From: Endomychus coccineus
Taxonomy: Eukaryota; Arthropoda; Insecta; Coleoptera; Endomychidae
Direction: 5' to 3'
DNA length: 64,000 bases
Assembly: GCA_958510875.1 (NCBI GenBank)
Contig: OY294070.1
Coordinates: 11,895,631 to 11,959,630, forward strand
The notes beneath the pieces were generated by a model. It saw only the letters and a list, made by a program, of their open reading frames with translations, did no database searches and was not told where the DNA came from. Position 1 is the stretch's first letter; every line of letters begins with the position of its first letter. The translations under genes and the position numbers were made by a program. Positions 32,740 through 43,800 of the stretch are shown here, piece after piece.

Positions 32740-33290
32740 ATTGATAAAAAAAAATCTCGTTTTTTGCGAATATCTCCGGAACCGTTTATCGTACAGAAAA
32801 CAGCTTTTGCAGCTTTTTTTACTCATAATTGGTGAAGATTTTGAAGAGGTAGTTGGTGTTTTTCTCCCCAACTTCTACGCCACTGGAAAAAGTACAGTTT
32901 TGAGACAACCATTTGAACCGCCAATATTTTCTACACAAAAAAGTACTCTTGGTCATAAGCTCTAAAGTGTACCGTTTTCGAGAAAAATCAACTTTTATGT
33001 TGAAAAACAAGGTCAATTTTTTGGTTTTGTTACTTGTTCTAACGTTTGAATAAATTTTGGTTAATTAGTAAGAATTGACCATGTTTTTCAACATAAAAGT
33101 TGATTTTTCTCGAAAACGGTCAACTTTAGAGCTTATGACCAGGAGTACCTTTTTGTGTAGAAATTATTGGCGGTTCAAATGATTGTCTCAAAACTGTACT
33201 TTCTCCAGTGGCGTAGAAGTTGGGGAGAAAAACACCAACTACCCCTTCAAAATCTTCACCAATTATAACTAAAAAAAAATTTTCAGACTT
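32740..33290. repeat. Foldback hairpin element (~190-bp arms)
   Basis: 32827-33020 and 33077-33272 are inverted copies separated by about 55 bp. Both carry TTTTTCTCCCCAACTTCTACG, CCACTGG(A)AAAAGTAC, ACCGTTTTCGAGAAAAATCA and TTTTATGTTGAAAAACA or their complements, with few differences. AATTGGTGAAGATTTTGAAG starts the left arm and its complement ends the right arm. A diverged single arm occurs at 20967-21020, so the family is repeated. The frames 32720-33016 are palindrome by-products. Confidence 0.8.
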
Positions 33291-35654
33291 CTCGTCAAAA
33301 AACTGTCAACTTAAGTTTGAGAGGGTACTAAAGGAAGAGCGAATCCTATAGACAATAATTCATGATATGTATGTTTTTCAATTTTAGAAAACTTAAATTC
33401 CTTAAGTTGGGATTTTCTAGAAAACCTTGAGGAAACCCTTATTTATCTTGGTTTCATTTATCTGTCACTGTTCATATTTATCGGCTCTTAAAATAGGACT
33501 CTATTACTTGGATCTTGGATGCCATGATAACAGATATTCGTGAGTTCTTTAATTTGAAAGTCATTCTCCCAATGTTAAATTGGATGTCTTAGGGTACCTC
33601 CCTTCCCGTAGTTAATGGCATTATTGGTGGAAGTATTTTGTGCAATAAAAATATAAGTAAACTAATATTTATTTCAGAATTGACGTAGGAATTGATTGAC
33701 AATACAGTCTCGACTATTTCAATAGGCCAAGAAGGAACACATTTTGGTGAAGCGGTTTTTGCAGATATGCAAACAGTTTGAAAGAAAATCAAATTCAAAC
33801 TCCTGACCGTTCTGGTTTTTTCAAAGTCTATCCAGAGGATTCTTTGTGCTTCTGTTATAAGACCTTGTTGGAAATAATAGGCAGAGTTGATACTAGACAA
33901 AGCCCTAAGTACTCAGCTGAAAGTTATTTAACAATGCAAAACTGATTTAATAAGAAATCCTCCACCAAAACTTAACGAGACCGAGGGCGTACCGATTGAG
34001 ATTGGGCGAGATCAAAACCATTACGTTGCGTAGGACGACAACACCAAAGAAGTTGGAAGTCATATGATTTGGAACCGAAGACACTTCTGGAGAAAACGTA
34101 CGTGGTATTATATTGCACGAAGACAGCAGGTATCAAAATTCAGATCTAATCCCTTTTTTGCTCAAAAAGACTGAATGCCCTATGTAGAACTTGGAGAAAT
34201 GACACCCTATATACCATAATTTGCATCACATTTACTTTCCTCCAGAAGTTAATAATCCGTTTAATGCAAATGAGGGGCTGAACTAGTCAACTTTGAGTTT
34301 CGTCTTACAATCGAGAGAATTGCAAATTTCTATCATGCAAGATTTAACAAGAGTGGAAACATCTTATGCGATCCAAGATGGCGTTACTTGTCAGGGGATG
34401 CGGAATAGATCGAATTCACCATCTATGAGCTATGTTACCGCTGTCATCTTCCTGTCACCGGATTCTGCAGTCGAGAAATAGCGAGTATCTCTTTCAATGA
34501 CTACATCGTTTCTAACTTCTACGACTTACGTCTTTCTTACGGGGTGAAATAGAAGGCGATGCTGTTCTTTCGAAGTAAATTTATTATTGTCAAGTGTCGG
34601 AATCCTGTTGCGGGCATTTTGGAAACTTCCGTTTGTTAAGATCTTCACTGTCAAGTTGATGAAGATGAATTACTAATTACTACTAGATGTGTTGAACCTA
34701 GAGTTGGGCGTCAATAATTCAAGGGTTATACGAAGTAGAATCGATATCGCAAACATCGAAAGAATCATGATCATAGATGGAACTATTTAGTAAAATTGCG
34801 GAAGCTAAGGTTAATAACACTGATAACAAATAACCATGAATTAAATATTAAGCAGTAACAAACTCCTATTAGTTACCAGTGATATTATAGTCCTACAAAG
34901 AATCAAAGATAAGGGATAGCTTGTTCACCGGATCAATGATATGACGTTATGGATCAAGGTCAGCTATTGTTTACAGGTTAATCAAGTTTTCCTGGTTATA
35001 TAATACCCATTTGATACAATAAACTATGTTACAAATAAATTTAAGAGTTATTTACTTGTGATAAAAAGAATACATACATTATTATGTAATTCATAAACTG
35101 TTGTAGTAAAGTACCTACTTAATGTTAAAAATATATATTTTGGCATGGAATGAGGAAAAGACAGTGAATGGTAAAATGAAGTATTATCCCTCGTATTTTT
35201 CAAAAGGTGCAAGAAGGTGACACAATGCTTTTAGAGAGTTTTCTCGATCGATTATTAAAATAAAATATCCTACATCTGAAAGATTTAGATAAAGATATGG
35301 AAACTCATCTTTCTGCTTCAACTCAATACTATTAATCCATATTGTAAACTTGAAGTAAGCATTATTATTTATGGAAACAGAAGTTTATTTTCTGTAAAGA
35401 AATGTGAATAAAATTTGTTTATTTAGGGTTTGATCACATGATATGAAACACTATGTGATTGGTGGCAACTCTGGGTACGTCACTCGTCGTAGAGCAATCA
35501 TAGAGATCATAATATGATCTCTATGAGAGCAATATGATACCCTGCCCTGTGTCACCCAGTCTTGTCTGGGCTGGTAAACACCCTGGAGTTAGAAACGCTC
35601 CACTAGGTGATATGAATTGTAAAGGGCCTTGACCTAGGGATAGAGGAAGCTCGC
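33291..35654. other. Intergenic, no gene supported
   Basis: No motif-bearing frame. 33589-33900 is open on the minus strand for 103 codons (SINSAYYFQQGLITEAQRIL) but matches no family I know. 35560-35640 contains a short GC-rich stretch with the partial hairpin CCCAGTCTTGTCTGGGCTGG and no tRNA fold. 34990-35470 is plain AT-rich sequence. Confidence 0.35.
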
Positions 35655-36656
35655 CGGTTCCCCTCTACATGACCCTAATGATTTGCAATATCACATTCAT
35701 ATTCAGAAATTGAAAATACACTTACCTTGATCTATTAGAACGTATTCTCGTTTCATCAAATATTTATTTGGACACTATGTTCGAAACAATAACCCAGAAA
35801 CACAACACGAAAGTACACCTCAACTGTTGGTATTGAAACTAGCATCGTAAAATAATAAGTTTAGAATTAAGTGAATTTTCAACTGTTTACCGTTTGTTTA
35901 TAGCCACAGTAAAACAGCTGTCTTTAGGAAAGCGACTCACTGACCACAAAACAATACATCACTAGAGTAATGACTACAGAGGTAATTTGTGATGACTACA
36001 GCTTACATCAATTTAAGATGAAACTGGGAATTCGTATAATCTAGTAAACCGTGACCTTCGATAAATCTAGAATAGAAGCAAACGTCATAATAGAGCAGCC
36101 CGCTAACGATAAAACAATACATCTATGATTGAAACATCATAGAGACATTTAATCTTGAATGACTGCAGCTTACGTGTCACATCAATATACAATGAAACTT
36201 TGAACTTGTGTAAGCTACCGTGACCTTCGATAAATCTAGAATAGAAGCAAAAGCTATAATCATTGAGTTAGAATACCTTATTAGTCATAAGAACAATAAA
36301 TACATCGAAGATTCAACCAGCATAGAAGCGTTCAATCCTGAATGACTACAGAAATATTACATCAATATAAAATGAAACTGTGAACTCGTATGAACTTTTA
36401 GTTATTAAATTAGTGAAAATCAAACCTATAATAGATATTCTATTTAAGTTGAGAATACTTTCTTCACTACATAATAGTGAGGGGAGTAAATACAGATAAA
36501 TATTACGGTAATACCTACTTGGCTTGTTGCAGACGTAACACGGATGAAACAAATATTATTGGATTACTATTTTATGATAGGGTGGACTAGCGGCTATAGC
36601 AATTAATTAAAACGTAATACTTGAAAACATTGTGTTTACTTGTATATGAGAAAATA
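35655..36656. repeat. Left inverted arm flanking the copia body, with internal tandem units
   Basis: Inverted copy of 40738-41349. The innermost ~80 bp (36574-36654, GATAGGGTGGACTAGCGGC to ATATGAGAAAATA) is essentially perfect against 40740-40822 reversed. The outer part matches with substitutions and gaps (ACGTATTCTCGTTTCATCAAAT; AATATCACATTCATAT; CGGTTCCC at 35655). The left arm is longer because about 165-180 bp, containing ACAATACATC and GTGACCTTCGATAAATCTAG, is repeated two to three times (35950-36400). Confidence 0.8.
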
Positions 36657-36750
36657 TAGTGGTAGCAGAACGTGGTTGGATGAATATCTAGTGGCAAATG
36701 GAAGAAGCATATTTAAAATAGTAAGTAAATGAGAAAATAAAAATTTTAAA

Positions 36751-36844
36751 ATGAGCTCGAGTATCAGAAGCATAGAACCGTTAAAAAAAATCAAATTACG
36801 ATACCTGGTGCTTACAAGCACAGGCGATTCTCATAAGATACGAT
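36751..36844 (+). pseudogene. Probable true N-terminus of copia Gag, frameshifted
   Basis: An ATG at 36751 starts MSSSIRSIEPLK, a typical copia Gag beginning. The frame then leaves the main one at an eight-A run (36784-36791). Past that run, the main frame already reads YDTWCLQAQAILIRYDLWEY upstream of 36845. The main frame has no ATG before the Gag domain and begins at TTG 36845. A one-base length change in the A run is the simplest explanation, though programmed slippage cannot be excluded. Confidence 0.65.
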
Positions 36845-39800
36845 TTGTGGGAATACGCTAGTGGTGGAAAACCGTTAGCGGAAACTGCGACTGCCGAAGA
36901 AAAGAGTGCGTTCCTAAAGGAAGACTTAAAGGCAAGGTCAGAGCTACTTTTACTTATATCTCCACCAGAACTTAAACAAATTAAAGGGTGTAATACATCC
37001 AAGGAGGTATGGGACAAACTAAAGTCTGTACATCAAAGTTCAGGGCCGGCAAGAAAGGCTACGCTATTAAAGCAACTAGTATTGAAGAAAATGACTCTAC
37101 AAGAAGATGTGAGAGATCATCTCAGTAATTTTATGGATGTAGTAGGTAAATTAGAAGACATGGATGTCAAAATTCATCCAGAGTTATTAAGCATAATGAT
37201 GTTGTACAGTTTACCTACAAATTTCGATAGCTTCAGAACGGCAATTGAGTCGAGAGATGTTCTGCCAAGTCCTGAAAATTTAAAAATAAAAATCATAGAA
37301 GAATACGAAGCAAGAAGGCAAACCGAAGCAAGTGAACCTCAGACTTCAGAAGCATTCTACACAAAGACGAAGAAAAAGGTACAATTTTGCAAGGATTGCA
37401 ATAAGAAAGGGCATTCCACAGAAGCTTGTTGGTCAAAGAAGAGACCCAATAACCCCAATAAAACTAAAGGTCAAGAAAAGACATATAACATCTGTTTAAC
37501 AACAGAAACGTCGAAATGTAAAGGCAATTTATGGTGTCTTGACAGTGGCTGTACGTCACATATGACGGGAGATAAAAGTATACTCCATAACTTAATCCCC
37601 GCGACTGATACTCTAAAGCTAGCTTCAGAAAAGCATACGACCGAAGTTAAAGGGAAAGGAAAAGTCGAACTTTATACAAAGGATCGACGCTATAAAATTA
37701 GTCTTTCTGACACATTATATGTACCTGATTTGTCGAATAATCTAATTTCTGCAAGTAAAATTACGGATCATGGCTATAAGGTTTTATTTGAAAAGGAACA
37801 AGCCAGTGTCACAAAAGGCGGGAAAACTGTATTAAAAGCTAACAGAAGAAATGGATTATACTATCTTGAATTTGATAAACCGGAAGAGACAGCAAACTTC
37901 ACGCCTAGTGATGAAAGCGAAATTATGAAATGGCACAAGAAATTAGGTCACGTCAATGAAAGAGACCTAAAAGAAATGGTTAAAAATAAAATGATGCGAG
38001 GACTCGACTTTAAAGAAAAAACTTTGGGTACCTGTGAGACTTGTATCAAAGGAAAATTTTCCACTCTACCATTCCAAAGCCATGGACAAATAATCTCTAC
38101 CGAAGTGCTCCAGATAATTCACAGTGACGTGTGTGGCCCATTTGAGAATGAATCAATGGCCGGATCAAAGTATTTCGTAACATTTATTGACGATTATACA
38201 AGATACTGCTGTGTATATTTCTTAAAAGAAAAGAGCGAAGTAATCGATAAATTCAAGGAATATAAAAACTATGTTGAACTGTTTCATAAGAAGAAAATTC
38301 AAAATCTACAATCTGATAATGGAGGCGAATACAGGTCTAAAGCGTTTGACAAATTCCTCAAAGATAACGGTATAAGCCGAAGACTATCTGCACCTTATAC
38401 CCCACAGCAAAATGGCATGAGTGAAAGAAAAAATCGGTCGCTGATGGATAAAGCCAGATGTCTGATGCTAGATGCCAATATCCCTGGAAAATTTTGGGCA
38501 GAAGCAGTAAACACTGCAAACTATTTGATAAATAGAAGCTCGGCAAGAGCTCTCAAAGGCAATTTCCCATATGAGAAATGGGTACAACGAACACCATCAG
38601 GAAATCACCTACACGTATTCGGAAATAGAGCGTTTGTGATGAACAAAAACCGAAGAGGAAAATTCACAGCCAAAGCCACAGAAGGAGTATTCTTGGGATA
38701 TGCGGAATATACAAAAGGTTTTAGAATCTATATACCCGAAAGGAATGATGTTGTTATCAGCAGAGATGTAAAAGTAATCGAAAAGATGCATTATGGAGGT
38801 ACTCCTGCTGAGAAATGCGAAGATCTTACTCCAGAATCTGAAACAGAACAAATTGAAATCGAAATTCCAGAAAAAAGAAACAAAATTAATGAGAACCTAT
38901 TTTTTCAGGAACCTAACCCCCTTTATTCCAGCTCTAGTCAAGATCCTGTTGATGAACCATCTTTCTCAAGTGGAAGACCTCAAAGAGACATGAGACCACC
39001 AGCATGGACCAAAGATTATGAGTTAAGTCGCTGCGTGACCATGTTTACGTCAGAAAATAATGACGACTATGACTGCTCTTTACTCACATACAAAGAAGCT
39101 GTGACTGGCACCGACAGACGAAATTGGGAGAAGGCGATACAATCTGAAATGGAATCATTACAGAAGAATATCACCTGGGTATTAGTTGACAAGTCAGAAG
39201 CCAAAGGACACAAAATACTGTCGAACAAATGGGTATTTCGGATTAAAGATGACGGTACGTACAAGGCTAGATTAGTCGTACGTGGATGCGAGCAGAAAGG
39301 AAACCTGGATTTCGAAGACATTTACAGCCCAGTAGTAAGTCAATCTGCATTAAAAACTTTATTAGCAATTGCCGCATCCAAATCTTACTACTTCATGACA
39401 TTTGACGTTAAGACAGCTTTCTTATACGGAGAGTTAACAGATGAAGTTTATATGAAATTACCTGTTGGCTATGAGACTGACTGCAATACTACTGAAGTAG
39501 TTTGCCGATTAAAAAAATCGTTGTATGGATTAAAACAAGCTCCATTTACATGGAACAAAACTTTTACCCAAGCGATGTTTGATTTGGGATTCAAGACAAT
39601 CAAAACAGATCGATGTGTTTTCATAAACGAAGATAAGTCAATAATAATCGGACTATTCGTTGATGACGGAATTGTCATAGGAAAAGACAAGAGAAAGATC
39701 GAAGCTATTTTGAAGAAACTTGAAACCAAATTTGAAATGAAAAAGAATGAAAATCCAAGTACTTATCTGGGTATGGAAATAAAAAACTCAAAAGAAGGAA

Positions 39801-40591
39801 TAATTCTTACTCAGAGATCTTACATAAATGACGTACTGGAAAAATACAACATGAAAAATGCCAAACCTTGTGACACGCCCGCAAGTAGCGATTCAAAGTC
39901 GATACAGGGAACTGCCCAGGAGAAGGAATATCCCTATAGGGAAGCAGTGGGAAGTTTACTGTACCTGTCTACCAGAACAAGACCAGATATCGCACAAGCG
40001 GTCAATCTAATTAGCAGGAAGGTCGAAAACCCCACTAAAGAAGACGTAACAAAAGTCAAGAAAATATTCAAATATTTAGTGGGAACCAAAGAGAAAGGCA
40101 TTTTGTTCAAACGAAACAAACCGATAGAGAACATCGATGCTTACAGCGACTCGGATTATGCTGGAGACCCATTGACGCGAAGAAGCACTTCTGGCTCCGT
40201 GCTAATGATAGCCGATGGACCAATATCATGGGCATCCAAGAGGCAGCCTATAGTAGCGCTATCGTCGACTGAAGCCGAGTATATAGCCGCAGCAGACTGT
40301 TGCAAAGAGGCATTGTATCTCAAATCTCTATTACAAGAAATAACCAGTTTGGACATAAAAATAAATTTGCATGTTGATAATCAAAGTTCGATTCAACTTG
40401 TAAAGTCTGGATCCTTCAACAAAAGGTCGAAGCACATAGACGTGCGGTACCATTTTATACATGAACACTTCGTGCATGGATTAATAAATATTAGCTACTG
40501 TCCCACAGAAATTCAGTTAGCTGACGTAATGACAAAACCATTGTCAAAAGTAAAGTTTGAAAGACACTGTGCAAGATTAATGCATGTATAG
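36845..40591 (+). CDS. Ty1-copia Gag-Pol polyprotein
   Basis: 1248 codons with no stop, coding for a single Gag-Pol polyprotein used to build virus-like particles and to copy and integrate the element. Order of domains: Gag helical region (about 1-150); zinc knuckle CKDCNKKGHSTEAC (about 183); aspartic protease WCLDSGCTSHMTG (about 229-241); GAG-pre-integrase zinc-binding part with WHKKLGH and CETCIKGK (about 363-405); integrase core IHSDVCGPF, LQSDNGGEYRS and PQQNGMSERKNR (D, D, E present); RT with NKWVFRIKDDGTYKARLVVR, YSPVV, FDVKTAFLYGEL and LFVDDGIVIG (catalytic Asp pair); RNase H with AYSDSDYAGDP, LSSTEAEYIAAADC and HVDNQSS, ending near ADVMTKPL. This Pol order (IN before RT) is diagnostic of copia. 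All catalytic residues seen are intact, so the copy is young or constrained. The start is uncertain (see 36751-36844). Confidence 0.95.
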   Translation: MWEYASGGKPLAETATAEEKSAFLKEDLKARSELLLLISPPELKQIKGCNTSKEVWDKLKSVHQSSGPARKATLLKQLVLKKMTLQEDVRDHLSNFMDVVGKLEDMDVKIHPELLSIMMLYSLPTNFDSFRTAIESRDVLPSPENLKIKIIEEYEARRQTEASEPQTSEAFYTKTKKKVQFCKDCNKKGHSTEACWSKKRPNNPNKTKGQEKTYNICLTTETSKCKGNLWCLDSGCTSHMTGDKSILHNLIPATDTLKLASEKHTTEVKGKGKVELYTKDRRYKISLSDTLYVPDLSNNLISASKITDHGYKVLFEKEQASVTKGGKTVLKANRRNGLYYLEFDKPEETANFTPSDESEIMKWHKKLGHVNERDLKEMVKNKMMRGLDFKEKTLGTCETCIKGKFSTLPFQSHGQIISTEVLQIIHSDVCGPFENESMAGSKYFVTFIDDYTRYCCVYFLKEKSEVIDKFKEYKNYVELFHKKKIQNLQSDNGGEYRSKAFDKFLKDNGISRRLSAPYTPQQNGMSERKNRSLMDKARCLMLDANIPGKFWAEAVNTANYLINRSSARALKGNFPYEKWVQRTPSGNHLHVFGNRAFVMNKNRRGKFTAKATEGVFLGYAEYTKGFRIYIPERNDVVISRDVKVIEKMHYGGTPAEKCEDLTPESETEQIEIEIPEKRNKINENLFFQEPNPLYSSSSQDPVDEPSFSSGRPQRDMRPPAWTKDYELSRCVTMFTSENNDDYDCSLLTYKEAVTGTDRRNWEKAIQSEMESLQKNITWVLVDKSEAKGHKILSNKWVFRIKDDGTYKARLVVRGCEQKGNLDFEDIYSPVVSQSALKTLLAIAASKSYYFMTFDVKTAFLYGELTDEVYMKLPVGYETDCNTTEVVCRLKKSLYGLKQAPFTWNKTFTQAMFDLGFKTIKTDRCVFINEDKSIIIGLFVDDGIVIGKDKRKIEAILKKLETKFEMKKNENPSTYLGMEIKNSKEGIILTQRSYINDVLEKYNMKNAKPCDTPASSDSKSIQGTAQEKEYPYREAVGSLLYLSTRTRPDIAQAVNLISRKVENPTKEDVTKVKKIFKYLVGTKEKGILFKRNKPIENIDAYSDSDYAGDPLTRRSTSGSVLMIADGPISWASKRQPIVALSSTEAEYIAAADCCKEALYLKSLLQEITSLDIKINLHVDNQSSIQLVKSGSFNKRSKHIDVRYHFIHEHFVHGLINISYCPTEIQLADVMTKPLSKVKFERHCARLMHV

Positions 40592-40737
40592 AAATGTGTC
40601 TCGGCAACATGAGTGAACATCAGGAGAAGGTGTTGGAAGGTCGTGATGCTGTCCACGTATATTTGTCTATGATGCATAATTTTTGAATTATTATTATGTT
40701 CTTTCAATTTTGATGTGCGGTGTCATTAATTATTATA

Positions 40738-41349
40738 TTTTCTCATATACAAGTAAACACAATGTTTTCAAGTATTACGTTTTAATTAATTGCTATAGCC
40801 GCTAGTCCACCCTATCATTTTACACTATGTAAGTACATATTCCATAATGGCCTATAACCATAATAATGCCACTTTTTTGTCAATATCATTATAATTTCCG
40901 ACGTTATTTATATCTCAAAGCGGTACAGCTCCTGTTGAAACGGCACGCTAATTGTACGTTTTCATTTTATATTTAGTTAAGCTGTAGTCATTCAAGGTTG
41001 AACGTCTCTATGCTTACTGAATCATCGATGTATTGTTTTATGGTTCGAGGGTAGTTGTATGATTACCGTCCTTTAATACTATGCTTATAAACAGTAAACA
41101 GTTGAAAATTAAATTAATTCTAGTCTTATTATTATTTTACGATCGTAGTGTGTATGTTGAGTTTCAATACCTAACAGAACATTAGTCGAGGTGTACTTTT
41201 GTGTTGTGTTTCGAATATGGTGTCCAAATAATTATATTTGATGAAACGAGAATACGTTCTAATCGCAGTTCTAATAGAACAAAGTAAGTGTATTTTCAAT
41301 CAATTTCAGGATATGAATGTGATATTCCATATCATGTAGATGGGAACCG
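40738..41349. repeat. Right inverted arm flanking the copia body
   Basis: Reverse complement of the left arm at 35655-36656. It has one copy of the internal unit (40960-41050) where the left arm has two to three. Outermost shared strings are GAATGTGATATTCCATATC and GGGAACCG (41342-41349). Inner edge TATATTTTCTCATATACAAG abuts the truncated 3' LTR. Confidence 0.8.
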
Positions 41350-42014
41350 TGCAGTCGAATGCGCCGTTCCTATTGGTCTTCAGAATTTGAAAATTTTGCG
41401 AAACGTTCTAACGTATAGTGAAAATATGAATTATAATTGTTTTTGAACGCAGTCACCCTCTTTGAAGTGATACTTTTGTCATCCATCTCCAGTGTTTAAG
41501 TGAAATTTCTAGTATACCTTCTTGCATCATTTTGACGATACTGTTTTTGTGGCTATAAATACATATTACAATCATACATTTAATCTTGAGAAGCGTCCGT
41601 TATTTAAAAAATTTAAAAATATTGTCGAAGTACTGATGTCATATTTCGATGTTCCTGGCCATGAGAGATAATCCTAAAATCAATAGAGCATGCACCATAG
41701 TTAATTCAACCAGAAGTATCTGCAATCACACATTAGAAGCATAGAAAGAGGCAATAAGTAACGCCAAAATAAGATCAAAGGAGGAGGATATTGGCTTACC
41801 TCATTATTAAATGCACGAGTAACACATTGTTGAATAAGTATTGCTGAGGAACTAACGATCAAGTAAAAGTAGAAAATTAAGTACGTCAGTCAGTAGTTGG
41901 TAATCATCATAGTACATAGAGTAGTAATTTTTACGATAATGACTCTTATATTATATGGATGGTTTTTGTTTTGAAACTTCGTTTTTCCCTTGAAAGATAG
42001 CAAATGCGATGCAA
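41350..42014. other. Intergenic, no gene seen
   Basis: AT-rich, no motif-bearing frame. Confidence 0.4.
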
Positions 42015-42190
42015 CTAAGGACTTAATTCACCTCTGGCAACCCCATTTAAACAGGAAGTCGTTATATATGTCCTAAAAGTAAATAAAACTTTTGTTTTAC
42101 TGTCAGCTGCAACATAGACCCTCTGGCTTGTGACGGCACGATCAAGCGATCGGGCCTTGTACTATAGAGGGTATTGCCAAACCTCCCTAA
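42015..42190 (+). repeat. LINE 3'-end fragment
   Basis: Matches the 3' end of the LINE at 29560-29690: TTAAACAGGAAGTC, then CTCTGGCTTGTGACGGCACGATC and GCGATCGGGCCTTGT. No coding part remains. Confidence 0.6.
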
Positions 42191-42194
42191 GAAG

Positions 42195-43800
42195 CTCAAT
42201 TATTAGATTAGATTAGATTTGTAGTGGACTTATGGGCTAGGAGCCAAACCACCGCGACATTTGCAGATATATTGTATATGCCCTCTTTTGTTATATTAGA
42301 GTCTAGAGCCGTTTTTATTATTAGATGGACCAGACCTCAGGTCCTCCATATAATGAGAGGGTTGTGGTTTTTCCTTTCCTCTCGTTGAGAATCGTAGCCT
42401 TGTTAGGCCTTCGCAGTAGCACAGTTTGTGTACTGAGGTCTCCTTGTTTTCTTGGCAGAACCTGCATAGGGTTGTATATGCCATTCCAATGTTGTTCATG
42501 TTTTTGTTGAGTCTACAGTGCCCTGTCAGGACCCCAACCATGATTCTAGTTTTTCTTCTATTCTGACTTAGTAGGTACTCCGTGAATTTTGGCGATGGTT
42601 CTTTGATGAACTCTTTGTCTCATTCTCGTCACCTTGTTTCACCATTCTCGAGATTGATTTTTCAACCAAGTACTTTTATATGATTTGCGTAGCACTTTCG
42701 CTATACCATAAAAGGGTTCTGCACCAATTAGAGCCCTACGTGATCCCTTGTTTATTATGTTTAGAGCCGTTTGAGTGAGCTCCGATACTGTTCCTGCCAA
42801 TTTGCCTATTGCAAACCCCTTTTCTTTCTAGAGTCTTGGTAATTGACTTTGTTGATGCATTGTTGAAGTTTCCCTCGATGTCGACAAACGTCGCCATGGC
42901 TATCTCTTCATCCTCGAGGGATTTTGTTAGTGGCTTGTTCAGATCATCTAGTGCCAAATCTGTTGATTTACCTGGCTGATACGCGTATTGGCTTTCGTTG
43001 AGGGGATTTATTGATAAAGCCTCTTCTCTTATCAATCTGTCTATTAGTCTTTCCAGTGTTTTAAGCAGGAAGGACACTAGACTAATTGGTTGGTATGACT
43101 TGGGAGTCGTGTCATTTAGTGTAGCCACCTTAGATATATGAATGACTCTCCCTTTTTGCCACTCAGTAGGTGTGTGTCGAATAGCTACGCAAGCCTTCAA
43201 TATTCTACATATAGGAATGAAATTAGAATTTCCTGCCCCTTTTGGTGTAGGATGGGGTATATACCATGTTGGTTGAAATTTATTTATAGCCCACCTGATT
43301 CTACATGGCCTTGATATCTCAGCAGCTAGCCTCCAATCCAAGGCATTTGAACTTTTGGCTTGCGGACTGCTCACCGCTAAGGGCTCATTTATAATTGTTG
43401 CGTCCGGAAAATTTGCCGCTATGAGCTTCTGTATGCTTTCCTCAAAAGTTGTTGTGTATGAAACCTACTTGATTTACAGTAACCTCCTTAGCCAGCACTT
43501 TGTGGGTTCTAGAATATGTGTGGGTATCCATCACCTTTCCACAGTTCTTCCACGATTGCCTTTTTCCTTCTCCGATCTCTTTGTTTTACTGCGTAAGTGT
43601 AGCTTTATATTCAATCCAGTCTTGGTTGGTTTTGGCTTTATTAAATAATCTGCGCACTTGTCTTCTAAGGGTTTCCTCAGTGCTTATTCCACTAGACTGT
43701 CTTGTTATTCTCACACATTGTTCTTTTGGGGTAGCTTTACTCGTAGGCTCAAATTCTTCTCCTTCTTCTTCTTCTGTAGTCTCTCAGTAGTAGCTCATCA
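42195..43800 (-). pseudogene. R1/LOA-type LINE, internally deleted
   Basis: Minus strand. From high to low coordinates: linker (DWIEYKATLTQ near 43600; NNFEESIQKLIAANFPDATI near 43420), then 42736-43374 with IRWAINKFQPTWYI, TPTEWQKGRVIHISK, PKSYQPISLVSFLLKTLERLIDR, NESQYAYQPGKSTDLALDDL and MATFVDIEGNFNNAS (motif A, usually DIEGAFD). The palm after motif A is deleted. 42296-42541 resumes with the C-terminal LTGHCRLNKNMNNIG and LCRFCQENKETSVHKLCYCE, the Cys-His motif typical of these LINEs. It ends next to ATTAGATTAGATTAGATT (42203-42220), a simple-repeat tail. The deletion between 42541 and 42736 makes it inactive. Confidence 0.82.

Larger units (their letters stand above)
36657..40737 (+). 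mobile_element. Ty1-copia retrotransposon body without direct LTRs
   Basis: A primer-binding-site-like TGGTAGCAGAACG (36660-36672) begins almost directly at the inner edge of the left inverted arm, where a 5' LTR should end. A purine run (GGAGAAGG, 40623-40630) precedes TGTTGGAAGG (40630), the usual start of a copia 3' LTR. Only about 109 bp follow before the right inverted arm. No direct repeat of that stretch exists upstream of the binding site. The element therefore lacks a recognisable 5' LTR and has at most a truncated 3' LTR. Confidence 0.8.

Noticed and set aside
38358..40707. Minus-strand frames of 60-86 codons
   Set aside because: Antisense shadows of the copia Gag-Pol frame.
36570..40822. 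Direct LTR pair for the copia element
   Set aside because: The matching flanks are in inverted, not direct, orientation, and the 3' LTR start at 40630 has no copy upstream of the primer-binding site.
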